This document shows positions 12,192 to 21,345 of a DNA stretch of 64,000 nt, piece by piece. A model generated the notes under the pieces. It did no database searches, was not told the origin of the DNA, and was given only the letters and a program-made list of their open reading frames with translations. The stretch's first letter is position 1; every line of letters starts with the position of its first letter. Location: NCBI RefSeq assembly GCF_030272615.1, contig NC_081411.1, positions 212,529,744-212,593,743 of the forward strand, given 5' to 3'. This DNA comes from Cryptomeria japonica (lineage: Eukaryota > Streptophyta > Pinopsida > Cupressales > Cupressaceae). A program made the translations under genes and the position numbers.

Positions 12192-14160
12192 TCAAGTATG
12201 ACTATCTCCTGACGGAGATGGTCTCGCTCTAGCTGCACCCGCCCCTGGATCTCCAGGAGGGTCCTGTCTTGCTCCAGATACACTCACCCCTGGATCTCCA
12301 GGAGGGTCCTATCTCACCGGCCCTGTCACACCTCGGCTCTCAGATCGTGTCCCAGTAGCTCGAGATCGACTCGATCTCGACTGTGCAAAGCTCTCCACTT
12401 GCCGATCTCGGGGTACTATAGCCTCATAATGCCGCTTATAATACTCAACCTCCTGTACTCTCCATATCAGCTCTCTCAGGGTGTCTCTCATCGGACCACC
12501 CGCCGCTGCTCTCTGCACACTCGCCAACGCCTCCTCCCCTCGTCCTCGCCGCTCTATCTCAGTATCTCTCTCAGTGGTCAACTGAGAAATCTGCCGCTGA
12601 TACGTCAAAATATGTGCCTGCAGCTGCTGAACGGTAATCTGCAGGGTCCAGATCTGTGCATCCTCCACATGACCTGGCACTTGAACCTGCAGTGGTCCCT
12701 GTGCTGGAGGAACCCCTCCCACTCGCCCTGTCCTCGGTACTGGAGGTGGGAGTATATCTACCCTCCTCCTCTGTGCTGGTCTCACCATCTCCTCCTCACC
12801 CCCCACTGTTGCCAAAACCTCCGTCACTCTCCCCTCTCTCCCGACTCCGATAGCCAATCCTCCTCTCCCCCTCTCAATCCTCCCCTGCCGTACTGCTCTC
12901 TCCACACCTCTACCTCCCCGCCTCCCTCTAGCTCCCCTACCTCCTCCATCCTCTCCATCATCTCCATCATCTCCCCAGTCTCCCTCCTCCCCATCCGAAT
13001 CAAACGCTGGCCTCATCTCCTCTGGATCTGAGATCCTCGCCACTGCCCGTGCAACAAACAAATGGGCGAACTCCTCTGTCATCCTGGCGTCCTGAATCTC
13101 TGGGGCATAGTCCCAGACCTGCCTAGCTATCCCCACAAACTCCTCCACGGCCACCGCACTGTCAATAGTCGGCCCCCCAATTGGCCACATCCTACTGCCT
13201 CCGTGCATAAAGGCACGCTCCCTGAGGAATCCCCTGCTGGCGTCTGAACTGTCGCAAAACTCGGGTCACCAAAAACCGCTCAATGACAAACGGGGTCCTC
13301 CCAATTAGATATCCGCTCATAAAAACAAAGGGCATCTCCAGCCCATCCTCAGCCCATACCTCACAACCTGTATACGGTCTCCAGGTGACCGTATCTATAT
13401 CATCGAACACCCTCCTCCAATGCTCTAGTTTGCCCAGCTTACGCTGGACAACTAGGCCTCTATATCCGTAGGCATATGCAGCACCTACGGGCCTATCTCT
13501 ATCTGCTAGTGGCCTCGCTACTGGAATATGCTCCTAGCACCATACCTGTAATAAGGTCACACCCGCTGATAAACTACCATAACCGAGGTATACTACCTCA
13601 TGAAGGCTCCTGTAAAGATGGGCCAGCATCGCTGACCCCCATGAAAATCTCCGGCCCTGTGTGACCATCTCCTCCAGAACCAGCCCCCATCCCACTGAAA
13701 ATCCCTTTGACCTGCGATCAGGACAAAGGAATCCCCCAATGAATCCTGCCAATACAGATGGCAGCGGTGCATAATCCAAATCCAGAAACTCCTGCCAAGG
13801 AATCTCATATCCACAGACAGTCTCATCATGAAATATGCGGCGTAGTGCCTCTGTGCCGCCCTCCTCTGACTGCTCGTAGGGTAGCAGTGCCCCTACCACA
13901 GGAATGCGCAAAATCCGGTAGCAATCCTTCGGTGTCACTGTCATCTCTCCAGTAGCAAAATGAAAGGTGTTCGTGTCTCTATGCCACCTCTCTGCCAATG
14001 CTGTCAAAAGTCCCTGGTTCACAGTGAACCGAGGCATATCCAGAAGAGAGGTCAATCCACATCTCTCTATAATGTCCAAATCTGCCTGGGACAGATGTGG
14101 TATCAGCTTCCATGGTCTCGGGAATCTCTCCCTCGACTGCACAACCCCCAATCGCTCCTG
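12192..14160 (-). pseudogene. Antisense plant mobile domain (PMD) gene carried by T
   Basis: Read on the minus strand, the frame opens at 14160 and runs down to a stop at 12194-12192. The N-terminal half (14150-13195) looks like the plant mobile domain, the aminotransferase-like family of MAIN/MAIL1 that also occurs in Ty3/gypsy elements. Typical segments are DLDIIERCGL, AERWHRDTNTFHF, TVTPKDCYRILRIPV and EHIPVARP. The C-terminal half has an acidic run, an RG-rich run, a likely coiled coil and an RS-rich tail. There is one stop near 13535 where the family has Trp, one frameshift near 13200-13230, and one more stop near 12309 inside a repeated DPPGDPG segment. No ATG opens the frame; TTGACAG directly before 14160 looks like a splice acceptor, so a first exon may lie upstream. 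Antisense extra ORFs between integrase and 3' LTR are known in Tat elements. The region is clearly more GC-rich than the rest of T. Confidence 0.8.
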
Positions 14161-14287
14161 TCAACAAACCAAACATATCCAATATCAGTTTCCACATCAA
14201 AACAAAGATATCAAAATCAAACTTACATCAACAACATGAAACAATTTGCTCATCTGCAATCAAAGTTCAAAATCCTATCATTTCATA

Positions 14288-14460
14288 TCAACTTGTAAAA
14301 CAACACAAGTTTTCAAAAACCATATCAAAACTTGTAAAACAACTCAAGTACCAAAATCACATAAACTTGTAAAACAACTCAAGTTTCCCACCCATATCAG
14401 CTTGAAAAACAACTCAAGTTTCCAACCCATATTGGCTTGTAAAACAACTCAGGCTTTCCC
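14288..14460. repeat. Tandem array of short foldbacks (AACTTG...CAAGTT)
   Basis: Five copies about 35 nt apart begin near 14290, 14330, 14363, 14400 and 14434. Each holds AACTTGTAAAACAACTCAAG or a close variant, in which AACTTG and CAAGTT pair across a 10-nt loop. The array lies between the PMD frame and the TAGCGC array, so it would be in the antisense leader or intron. Confidence 0.8.
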
Positions 14461-14656
14461 ACACATTGAACTTGAAATAGACAACGCAAATACATCATAT
14501 TCTGATCAAAACAATAGCTTGATATCTATACATAACTTGGAAAATTGCACATCAAAACAAGTTATACAAATACTCATATTGGATAAATTCATCAAAACAC
14601 GGCAGACAAACAAAAACAAATTTTCAACTCGGCCAAAACTGCAAAAATTTTCGGAT

Positions 14657-15110
14657 GCGCTAAAACAGACCTTCAATGCGCTAAAACACCCTCACGCACT
14701 AGGCTGCCTCTCCTACCCGCTATTCTATCCAACCTATGCGCTAGTTCTAGTCTACGCGCTGAACTTTTCACCCTATGCGCTACCTAACCCATCCCCTGAG
14801 CTAGGTTAGTCCTACGCGCTAATCTACCCTCCCTGAGTGCTACCCTTTTAGCTCTATGCGCTAGGTTAGTCCTACGCGCTAAACCCCCTTACCTATGCGA
14901 ATCCCGGTGGCTCCTATGCGCTAGGTCATACCTACGCGCTACCCTGTTGACGCGACGCGCTACCCAAACCTTTGCATGCGCTATTCTACCTGCACGCGCT
15001 AACGTAATACTTTTATGCGCTAGCCTATTTTTTCGGACGCAACCCCTAAAATTGACTTTGATGCGCTACTCTAACCTTTGTATGCGCTAAACTAAGCCTT
15101 AGACGTGCTA
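14657..15110 (-). repeat. TAGCGC motif array in the antisense leader, 60-bp higher-order unit
   Basis: On the plus strand the motif appears as GCGCTA, the reverse complement of the leader motif. Starts are 14657, 14678, 14696, 14717, 14738, 14756, 14777, 14798, 14816, 14837, 14858, 14876, 14897, 14918, 14936, 14957, 14978, 14996 and 15017, then 15063, 15084 and 15105. The steps repeat as 21, 21, 18, giving an exact 60-bp unit. Relative to the antisense gene the motif has the same orientation and place as in the sense leader. Confidence 0.9.
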
Positions 15111-15346
15111 AAATGAAATACCCAAACTTTGAAATTCAAAAAATGACCAAAAACGACAACACAAAAAATCAAAAAGGGGTAAAAAACGTTGACTTACTGG
15201 TGGTCCACGCGCTACAGGCCTCCGGTACCTCGGAACGCGCTTGAAACGGTGTCTGTGATAAGGAATCGACATTTTCTCTGCAGAGCGAATTCTCTTTCTT
15301 CACAATCAACAAAGCACAAATGAACCTAAATCAACCCCTAAATCCC

Positions 15347-15353
15347 TTTTATA
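15347..15353 (-). promoter_or_regulatory. Putative TATA box for the antisense PMD unit
   Basis: On the minus strand the sequence reads CCTCCTATAAAAGGGATT, a canonical plant TATA box. A start about 30 bp downstream (near 15315) would give an antisense leader that runs through the TAGCGC array and the foldback array to the PMD frame. The position is consistent with a promoter, but no transcript data exist here. Confidence 0.6.
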
Positions 15354-15435
15354 GGAGGAAAATGAAATTAGGGTTAGCCAACTGGACCTGTAATATGGTC
15401 GCGGTCTCCCCTATACCAAAATAGCTATAACTTAT

Positions 15436-15540
15436 CGGGAGATGAATCAATCTGCACACTTTTTATATGCACGACATCCTATACATCAAACGACCTTTCT
15501 CAAATTAAATCAAAAATTTTCAAAATTGATTCATCTCCCG
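15436..15540. repeat. Perfect 16-bp inverted repeat upstream of the T polypurine tract
   Basis: CGGGAGATGAATCAAT (15436-15451) is the exact reverse complement of ATTGATTCATCTCCCG (15525-15540), with a 73-nt loop. It lies between the antisense promoter and the 3' LTR. In the sense RNA it would form a stable stem just before the polypurine tract; its role is unknown. Confidence 0.9.
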
Positions 15541-15670
15541 AGGGGGCATCACACATCAAATCTGGGGCACAACTTGCAAATAAAAGAGTGACACAACAAA
15601 AATTGCATTTGATCATAAATCATGATAAGGCATCATTTTCTTTGAAATAACATGTGCACACACGTCACTT

Positions 15671-15685
15671 CAAAGAGGGGCAAAA
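15671..15685 (+). other. Polypurine tract of T
   Basis: CAAAGAGGGGCAAAA directly precedes the TGTAG start of the 3' LTR. It is the expected plus-strand primer and fixes the LTR start at 15686. Confidence 0.85.
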
Positions 15686-17155
15686 TGTAGACATATAAAA
15701 ATGACCATATTCCTAAATGAATATTTTATGTTCATTTCTCTATTTGATTAAATCCAATTTAATTAAATTATCCACATTCTTCTATTTTATTAAGTAAATT
15801 ACTCGATTTATTTAAATAAAATTCACTATATCCATTTAATGAATAAATCATTTTATTCAATTAACTCCCCCCTATCTACTTTTAATTAAATCCAAATTTA
15901 ATTAAATAGTTGTCCCAAATTGAATAAATCAAATTTATTTAATTACAACCAAATTGAATGAAAATCATTTAATTCAATTAAATCCTATTATCCCTCCATC
16001 CACTTGCAAAATCCCCAAACCTCTTCCTAATCCCTTCTAGAATCTTCTAATTGCTTCTAATTAACCTAACCCTATCCTAAAATTTGTCAGATCCCTAAGC
16101 AAAGGGAAGTCACTTCTCAAAAACCTTAAAGTCTTTGATAACCATTAAAGGTTTTCAACCTTCAACCACTAAAACCCTTAAAGTCTTTGAAAACCATTAA
16201 AGGCTTCCAACCTTCAACCACTTAATCCCCAAAGTCTCCAATAACCATTAATGGTTAATTCAAACCTTCCCACATGGTTAAAACATTTGTTTTGACTCAA
16301 CCTCTATCCAACCCAAGGGTCTCATCAGGCCATTAATGCTTTGACCATGATTATCTCTTAATCATTTGCACAAAGGTTTATCCTTGGATTAACTCTTAAT
16401 CCAGTGGGTAAACCTAACTTAGACTTGACCGTTAGCCTTTAGATAACCATGAGGTTTTCTCAGGCCTTTAATGCCTCCAACCTCTTTTCTCAACCCAATC
16501 CTATGTTGACACTTGTCACCATGTCATTGGTGCAAATTGTGCACATGGATCCCCAACTTTCAAACCTGGCCCTTGATTAAACCTTTCAATCTTGACCATC
16601 CATTGCCCTGTTTAGGCTATAAATAGAGCTCTCATTCCTCCATTCTAAAACAATCATCTTTCAAATTTGAAGCATCACACTTATGCTCAAATTATTTCAA
16701 GCTTTCATTCCATATATGCTCATCATTTAGCCTCTTTTAGATCATAAATTAGACTAATATGCATGCTTAGATTACTTTCTTTATCATTTTAGTTCAATTA
16801 TAGACTAAATATAGTATGCTAGGATAGTATTCATACTAATCTTGTCATCTTATAGTTAGTTTATTGCATTTTAGCATCATACATAGCTTACAACACATCT
16901 CATACTAAAATCAATCAAAAGCATCTCTCGTTCTTACATTTGCCATCCCTAAACCATTTTGCTCAGTGATCTGAGAGCAAAACATTGGTTTGAGGGACAT
17001 TGTGAAATAGAGAACCATGGCACCCTCCTTGGGAAGCTGAGTAATACGTTATTACTCCATAGCTTGCACCAAGAAGTCCTGTGTGTGTGTGTAGACTAGT
17101 ATTCTAATAAATTTTCACATATTTAGTTTTTATTTGACCACTTTTCCCGCATACA
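15686..17155 (+). repeat. 3' LTR of element T
   Basis: The LTR is 1,470 bp and runs TGTAGACA...GCATACA. Its end matches positions 1-102. It holds a run of TTAATTAAAT-type sequence, a TATA box at 16618 and a downstream region rich in ATCATTTTAG-type segments. Stretches such as CTAAGCAAA...GTCACTTCTCAAA and CTATAAATAGAGC also occur in the Q LTR, so T and Q are related. It has no open frame of interest. Confidence 0.93.
16618..16625 (+). promoter_or_regulatory. TATA box of the T LTR
   Basis: TATAAATA in the context GGCTATAAATAGAGCTCTC lies about 930 bp into the LTR, a sensible place for the U3/R border. In Q the same context is CCTATAAATAGAGCCC. Confidence 0.7.
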
Positions 17156-17260
17156 GATTCTTTGTCACTTTTGCACTACATAATTTAATCAATTCCTTTC
17201 TAAATCAAAAGAAGGAAGAAGGGATCATCCTAACATTTTTAGTTCATTCAGAATTCAATC
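17156..17260 (+). repeat. Fragment of a P-type LTR between T and Q
   Basis: These 105 bases match P1's 5' LTR at 25378-25482 with about 2 differences. They match P1's own 3' LTR (57538 onward) less well, with 8 or 9. The left part of this LTR must lie beyond T, outside the window. The right end is the point where Q's LTR begins, the same base as in P1's 5' LTR. Confidence 0.88.
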
Positions 17261-18642
17261 TGTAGTCACACAAATCTATTGAGCTTAATTAAATAAATAA
17301 TTGCTATTTATTTGATTAAAAATACACTAGCCATGAGTTAATTAATTAATATTTAATTAATTCATCTTCAAACATTCTCCTATTAATTAAATAAATTATT
17401 CAATTTATTTTAATTAATTCATTAAACCAAATTCACAATCAATTAAATGAATAAAATCTATTTATTTAATTAAATCCCCCTTTTCCTCTTTTAAATAAAT
17501 TAAATAAAACATTTATTTAAATCATTATCCCCCCCACTTGCATTTTCCTACAAATGCAACTTGCACACATTTATTGAAATAAATGAATTTTTATTTTAAT
17601 AAAATCCTATTTTCCCTCACCCACCAAATCCAATTGCATTCCTAAACCCCCTTCTAGATTCTTCTAACCCCTTTCTAATTAGCCTAATCCATCCCTTAAT
17701 TATTGTAACATTTCTAAGCAAAATGGAGTCACTTCTCAAAGACTTCAAAAGTTTTTGAAAAGCATTTAATGCTTTGTGTGTTCAACAAATTAACCTCCAA
17801 AGTCTTCCAAAACCACTAATGGCTCTTACATGACCATTAATGGCTCTTACATAACCATTAATGGTTATTTCAAACTTGTCTCCCCAAACATTTATTGCTT
17901 TGACTATGTTATCCCTCTTGCCTTTTGCACAAGAGTTTATCCATTGGATAAAAGCTTTATTATTTAAATAAAGAGTTTATTCATTCAACTAACCTTGACC
18001 TTAACTCCCAAGGTCATGTCAAACATTTAATGCTTATTCCCTCTCCTCTCAACCTATCTCACATTGACACATGTCATCCTGGGATTGGGTTGAAAGCCCT
18101 CACATGGATTGAAAATCATTCAATCCTGACCCTTGTTGAGATTGCTCAATCTCAACCATCCATTGCTCCATTTTTCCTATAAATAGAGCCCATTTCTTCA
18201 TAATCTAGATCCTAAAAACTTGTATGCATTTAACCTATAGGCATTTTAGAGAGCATTTAGCATAGCAAACTAAAATCTTGTTATTTTGGTTAAAATCAAT
18301 CATTTTAATAACATCTAGTATTTTAGCTTTTCATTTTACATTTGGAGCAAAATACTAAAATCTCAATCCTCCATAAGCATCCATAGTGCAAAAAGCTGCT
18401 GAGAGCTACACTATTTTGGAACTTGGAGAGGAGAGGAACAAGGGAGAAGGAGCTAAGAGCATGCTAAGAGGCATTTGGAGATGCCTTATTATCTTTGTTT
18501 CATTTGTTAGATATATTAACATGATTTTAGTAGCTCTTTTGATATGCCTGTTTAGATTAGTTTTTGATTGACTAACACTAACGATTTCTTGTGTCTTGTG
18601 TTGTTTGTCATTTGCTAACCTTGTCCATTTCGCAGTGCATCA
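17261..18642 (+). repeat. 5' LTR of element Q
   Basis: The LTR is 1,382 bp, starts TGTAGTCACAC and ends GTGCATCA two bases before the primer site. It is nearly identical to the solo LTR at 25483-26866, which confirms both ends. It has a TATA box at 18178-18185 (CCTATAAATAGAGCCC). The first part is built of ATTTAATTAATT-type sequence. Confidence 0.92.
18178..18185 (+). promoter_or_regulatory. TATA box of the Q LTR
   Basis: TATAAATA in CCTATAAATAGAGCCC. In the solo copy the same place reads CTATAATTAGAGCCC (from 26401), so that promoter has decayed. Confidence 0.7.
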
Positions 18643-18644
18643 TT

Positions 18645-18662
18645 TGGTGAACTCGACGTGAA
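18645..18662 (+). promoter_or_regulatory. Primer-binding site of Q, complementary to plant tRNA-Trp
   Basis: TGGTGAACTCGACGTGAA follows the LTR end after two bases. It is complementary to the 3' end of plant tRNA-Trp as I recall it, with one mismatch (T for C). P2 uses the same site without that mismatch. Confidence 0.78.
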
Positions 18663-18740
18663 TCCAAACACCCAAGAGATCATTTTTTTTTTTAACCAAT
18701 AACATGTTTGAATGTTGAAATTGTCACACAGGTTGCGCTT

Positions 18741-18955
18741 TAGCACTATTGATCGCGTTCTAGCGCTATTGTTCTTACAATAGCACTTTTGTAAAAAGAT
18801 TAGCACTTTTGATACTGTTTTGGTGCTTTTGACCCTATTTTGGCGCTATTGACCCTGTTTCAGCGCTTTTGCCTTCTCTGTCTTTCTTTTTCTTTTAGCG
18901 TGTTTGTGTTGAATAGCGCTTCTGTTTAAACACAGACTAGCGCTATTGTAATAGA
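18741..18955 (+). repeat. 20-nt periodic TAGCGC-type repeat in the Q leader
   Basis: Starts at 18741, 18761, 18781, 18801, 18821, 18841 and 18861 are exactly 20 nt apart. The unit is like TAGCGCTTTTGACCCTGTTT. Three looser copies follow at 18896, 18914 and 18938. This is the same core motif as in T but with a 20-nt step. Confidence 0.88.
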
Positions 18956-18959
18956 ACAT

Positions 18960-20508
18960 TGTAAAAAAGACCTTGTAACCGAAAAAATTAAAGTTTTTAG
19001 GCTTGTGGAAGCCCCCCTTAGACATGGATTTTACTAACTGGTTGTTGTTTGTGCAAGTTTAAAAACTCACCCTTTAAAATCACAAACTTTATTTTGGTGT
19101 TTTAAAACTTGAACAAACAAACTTTCCTTGCTTTCTAGTTAGGGTCACTTGTTTCTTTGGTGCATTAAAACTGAACAAAACAAACATTTGTTTTCTTGCA
19201 AGTTAGGAAACACACTTCATTTGGTGCTTAAAATCAACACTTCCATTTTTCTTGCATCAAAAGAATTTACAATCCACACTTCTATTTTTGGTGCACATAA
19301 AATACACAATCAACTTGTTTAAAACTTTTTGCAAAGCGATTTTTTTCATGCATATGTGCTTCAAGTTCAGTTGACCAGGATTTCCAATTTCTAGATTACA
19401 ACATATTTTGCCATTGAAGGATAAAAAGAACACCATGACTGTTAGAGCAACATCTCCAAATAGTTAGATCACATTGCAATGGCAGATTAAAAAGAACAAG
19501 TGTTTTTTGTGCTTGGCACACTTGTGCAAAAAGTTGGTCGAGTGGTCCCACTTCTAACACACACTATCCTCTCCCTTGGCTTTCATGGTCCTAGGTGCAA
19601 GAAAAAAGTGTTAGTAACAATCAAAATTTTTATCTTTTTAAGAGAGGCCTGCCAAGAGACACATCACTCTTGGGAATGACCTTGCGTGGTAAATCCTTCG
19701 AGCCGCTATAGAAATCAGGTGAGAGCGAAAGCTGTAGCCTTGGGTATAGCTGTTCCTACAATGTAACTGGCCGAAAGGACATATGGGCCCCACCACTAGT
19801 TACAAGGCTCTTAAGTGAGTCACTGCAGAATGAACTTATGTCCAAAAACATCGAACATGACTAAACACCTTTAAATAGTAGCCCACCCGTTCTATTGATT
19901 GAGGATATTTGCGATATAATTTAGTGCAAGAGCATAGATGGTTTTGCTCCCAAGATACTCACCATACATATTTCCTTGAGTAGAAACATAGCTTTTTGAG
20001 AAGTCACTTGTGGCTTGATAAAAGTGGTGACTCCCCCATCATAGGGATCATCTATTTGTTATGCTCGTGAAAGACTTAGTATATCATATCCTTACCTGCC
20101 AAGGCGGGATTCATAAGGTATGTAGTACCAAAGTCGAAGAAATATCAAGATGTGGGCTAAATTTATCACAACTGGCCATTTGACCTTAGGGATAAAAAGT
20201 GTTTGAAGTGTGTTCGTTTTAGTCAAGACCAAGTGCAAATTGAGTTGACTTCAGGCTTTGGAAATACACCTTAAAATACATCTAAAGGAAGGGTCATATA
20301 AAAAGTCCAAGGATTGGGTTGATCTAAACCCATACTCATTTGTGCCTTTGAGGTTACATTCTTGTGTTTGTGTGCTTGCTTTGTTTTCTTGTCAAAGAAA
20401 CATCAAAATAAAATCACTTCCAAAAACAAAGTATTCATCCAACCAAACACCTTTCGAAACAACCAAAAATATCAAAAACAAAGTGAAAACAACAAAGAGT
20501 CAAATTTT
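18960..20508 (+). other. Non-coding leader of Q
   Basis: Parts match the T leader: 19390-19510 with T 820-960, and about 19950-19970 with T 1405-1430. A short frame from 20258 runs into ORF1 but has no ATG-started homologue in T. I see no other coding or RNA gene here. Confidence 0.5.
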
Positions 20509-20930
20509 ATGACCATTCTTCACATCTTGCGTAAGAAGAAGCGTCATCAGAATATCAACTTGAAAATAAGACCATTGAACTCAAAAGCTTTGATCAAAAG
20601 GAGGAAATTCTTCTATCTAAATAGACAAATCTTTGTCTCCCATAGATTTTTTCTGCATCATATGCGTCTCTACCTTCAAGGCAAAACAAACGAATTTGAT
20701 TCAGAATCATTGAACTGCAGAGCTTTTATGCAATATAGAGCTTTGAATTATCACAAAAACCAAGGAGGGAGGTAAGATTAATCCCAACTTTTTCCCAAAC
20801 GTCTGTATCACATACAACGTAGCTCGATAAATACCACCAACACTCGAAAGGGAAGAGGTAGAGTTTGTCCCATTTGTGACACAGTTTTTATTGAAGTTGA
20901 AAACATTTTCATCCATCATCTTATTCATAC
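20509..20930 (+). pseudogene. ORF1 of element Q, frameshifted
   Basis: ATG 20509 opens 89 codons to a stop at 20773. The product matches T's ORF1 along its length (39 of the first 80 residues identical, no gap), including KFFYLNRQIF, FLHH and EFDSESL. After a 1-nt shift near 20770 the similarity resumes with KINPNF and CITYN, and it then meets a TAA near 20830. So this copy is broken but the family protein is about 130-150 residues. No known domain is visible; the product is basic. It stands before gag as in T, but about 400 nt of non-coding sequence separates the two. Confidence 0.65.
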
Positions 20931-21345
20931 ATCATCACTTCATCATCAATCCGTTCCAACTCTCAAAACATTAAGAGGTTCTTGTCCCAAGTTCTCTTTT
21001 TTTTAGATATTGCTTGAATCAAACACATCACATCACTTTTTAGATTGTTTCTACATCTAGGATGAACTCATCCTAAGAGACACATCTACGTAGGTTAAAA
21101 CTAGTTCATGAGTGAATCCTCTCATTACTAGATAGTTAAATCTATAACACATCTCAGATTTCTCTACACCTTATCACATAAAATCTTATCAAAACAAACA
21201 AGCAATTCAAAGAAATAATTTCAGTCACATCTACCTTAAAAAGTGCTAAGAGATCTACATGCAACACAATTCACCAACCCTCAATCTCTCATTTCATCAG
21301 AAACTCATCATCATTTTCACACAACTTTAAAAGCTTGCAAGCAAA

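Larger units (their letters stand above)
1..17155 (+). mobile_element. Element T: Tat-branch Ty3/gypsy retrotransposon with antisense PMD gene, 5' end outside window
   Basis: The order is LTR end, primer site, long leader, ORF1, gag, protease, G-patch, RT, RNase H, second RNase H, integrase, antisense gene, polypurine tract and 3' LTR. The 5' LTR end (1-102) repeats the end of the 3' LTR (to 17155). The second RNase H (archaeal-like) after the ordinary one, and the gag zinc motif C-X2-H-X4-H-X4-C, are marks of the Tat branch. T has landed in a P-type LTR: the sequence after 17155 starts GATTC and matches P1's LTR from 25378. The matching left target duplication lies outside the window, so it cannot be checked. 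The coding frame is broken by stops, so this copy is not autonomous now. Confidence 0.93.

Noticed and set aside
12399-13031. Plus-strand open frame of 210 codons rich in Ser, Pro and Leu
   Set aside because: It is the complement of the acidic/RG-rich PMD gene; its composition follows from the minus-strand codons.
18386-18571. 61-codon frame in the Q LTR (also at 26610-26795)
   Set aside because: It lies inside the LTR just after the TATA box and is present in both copies only because the LTR is repeated; no known motif, and Tat LTRs do not code there.
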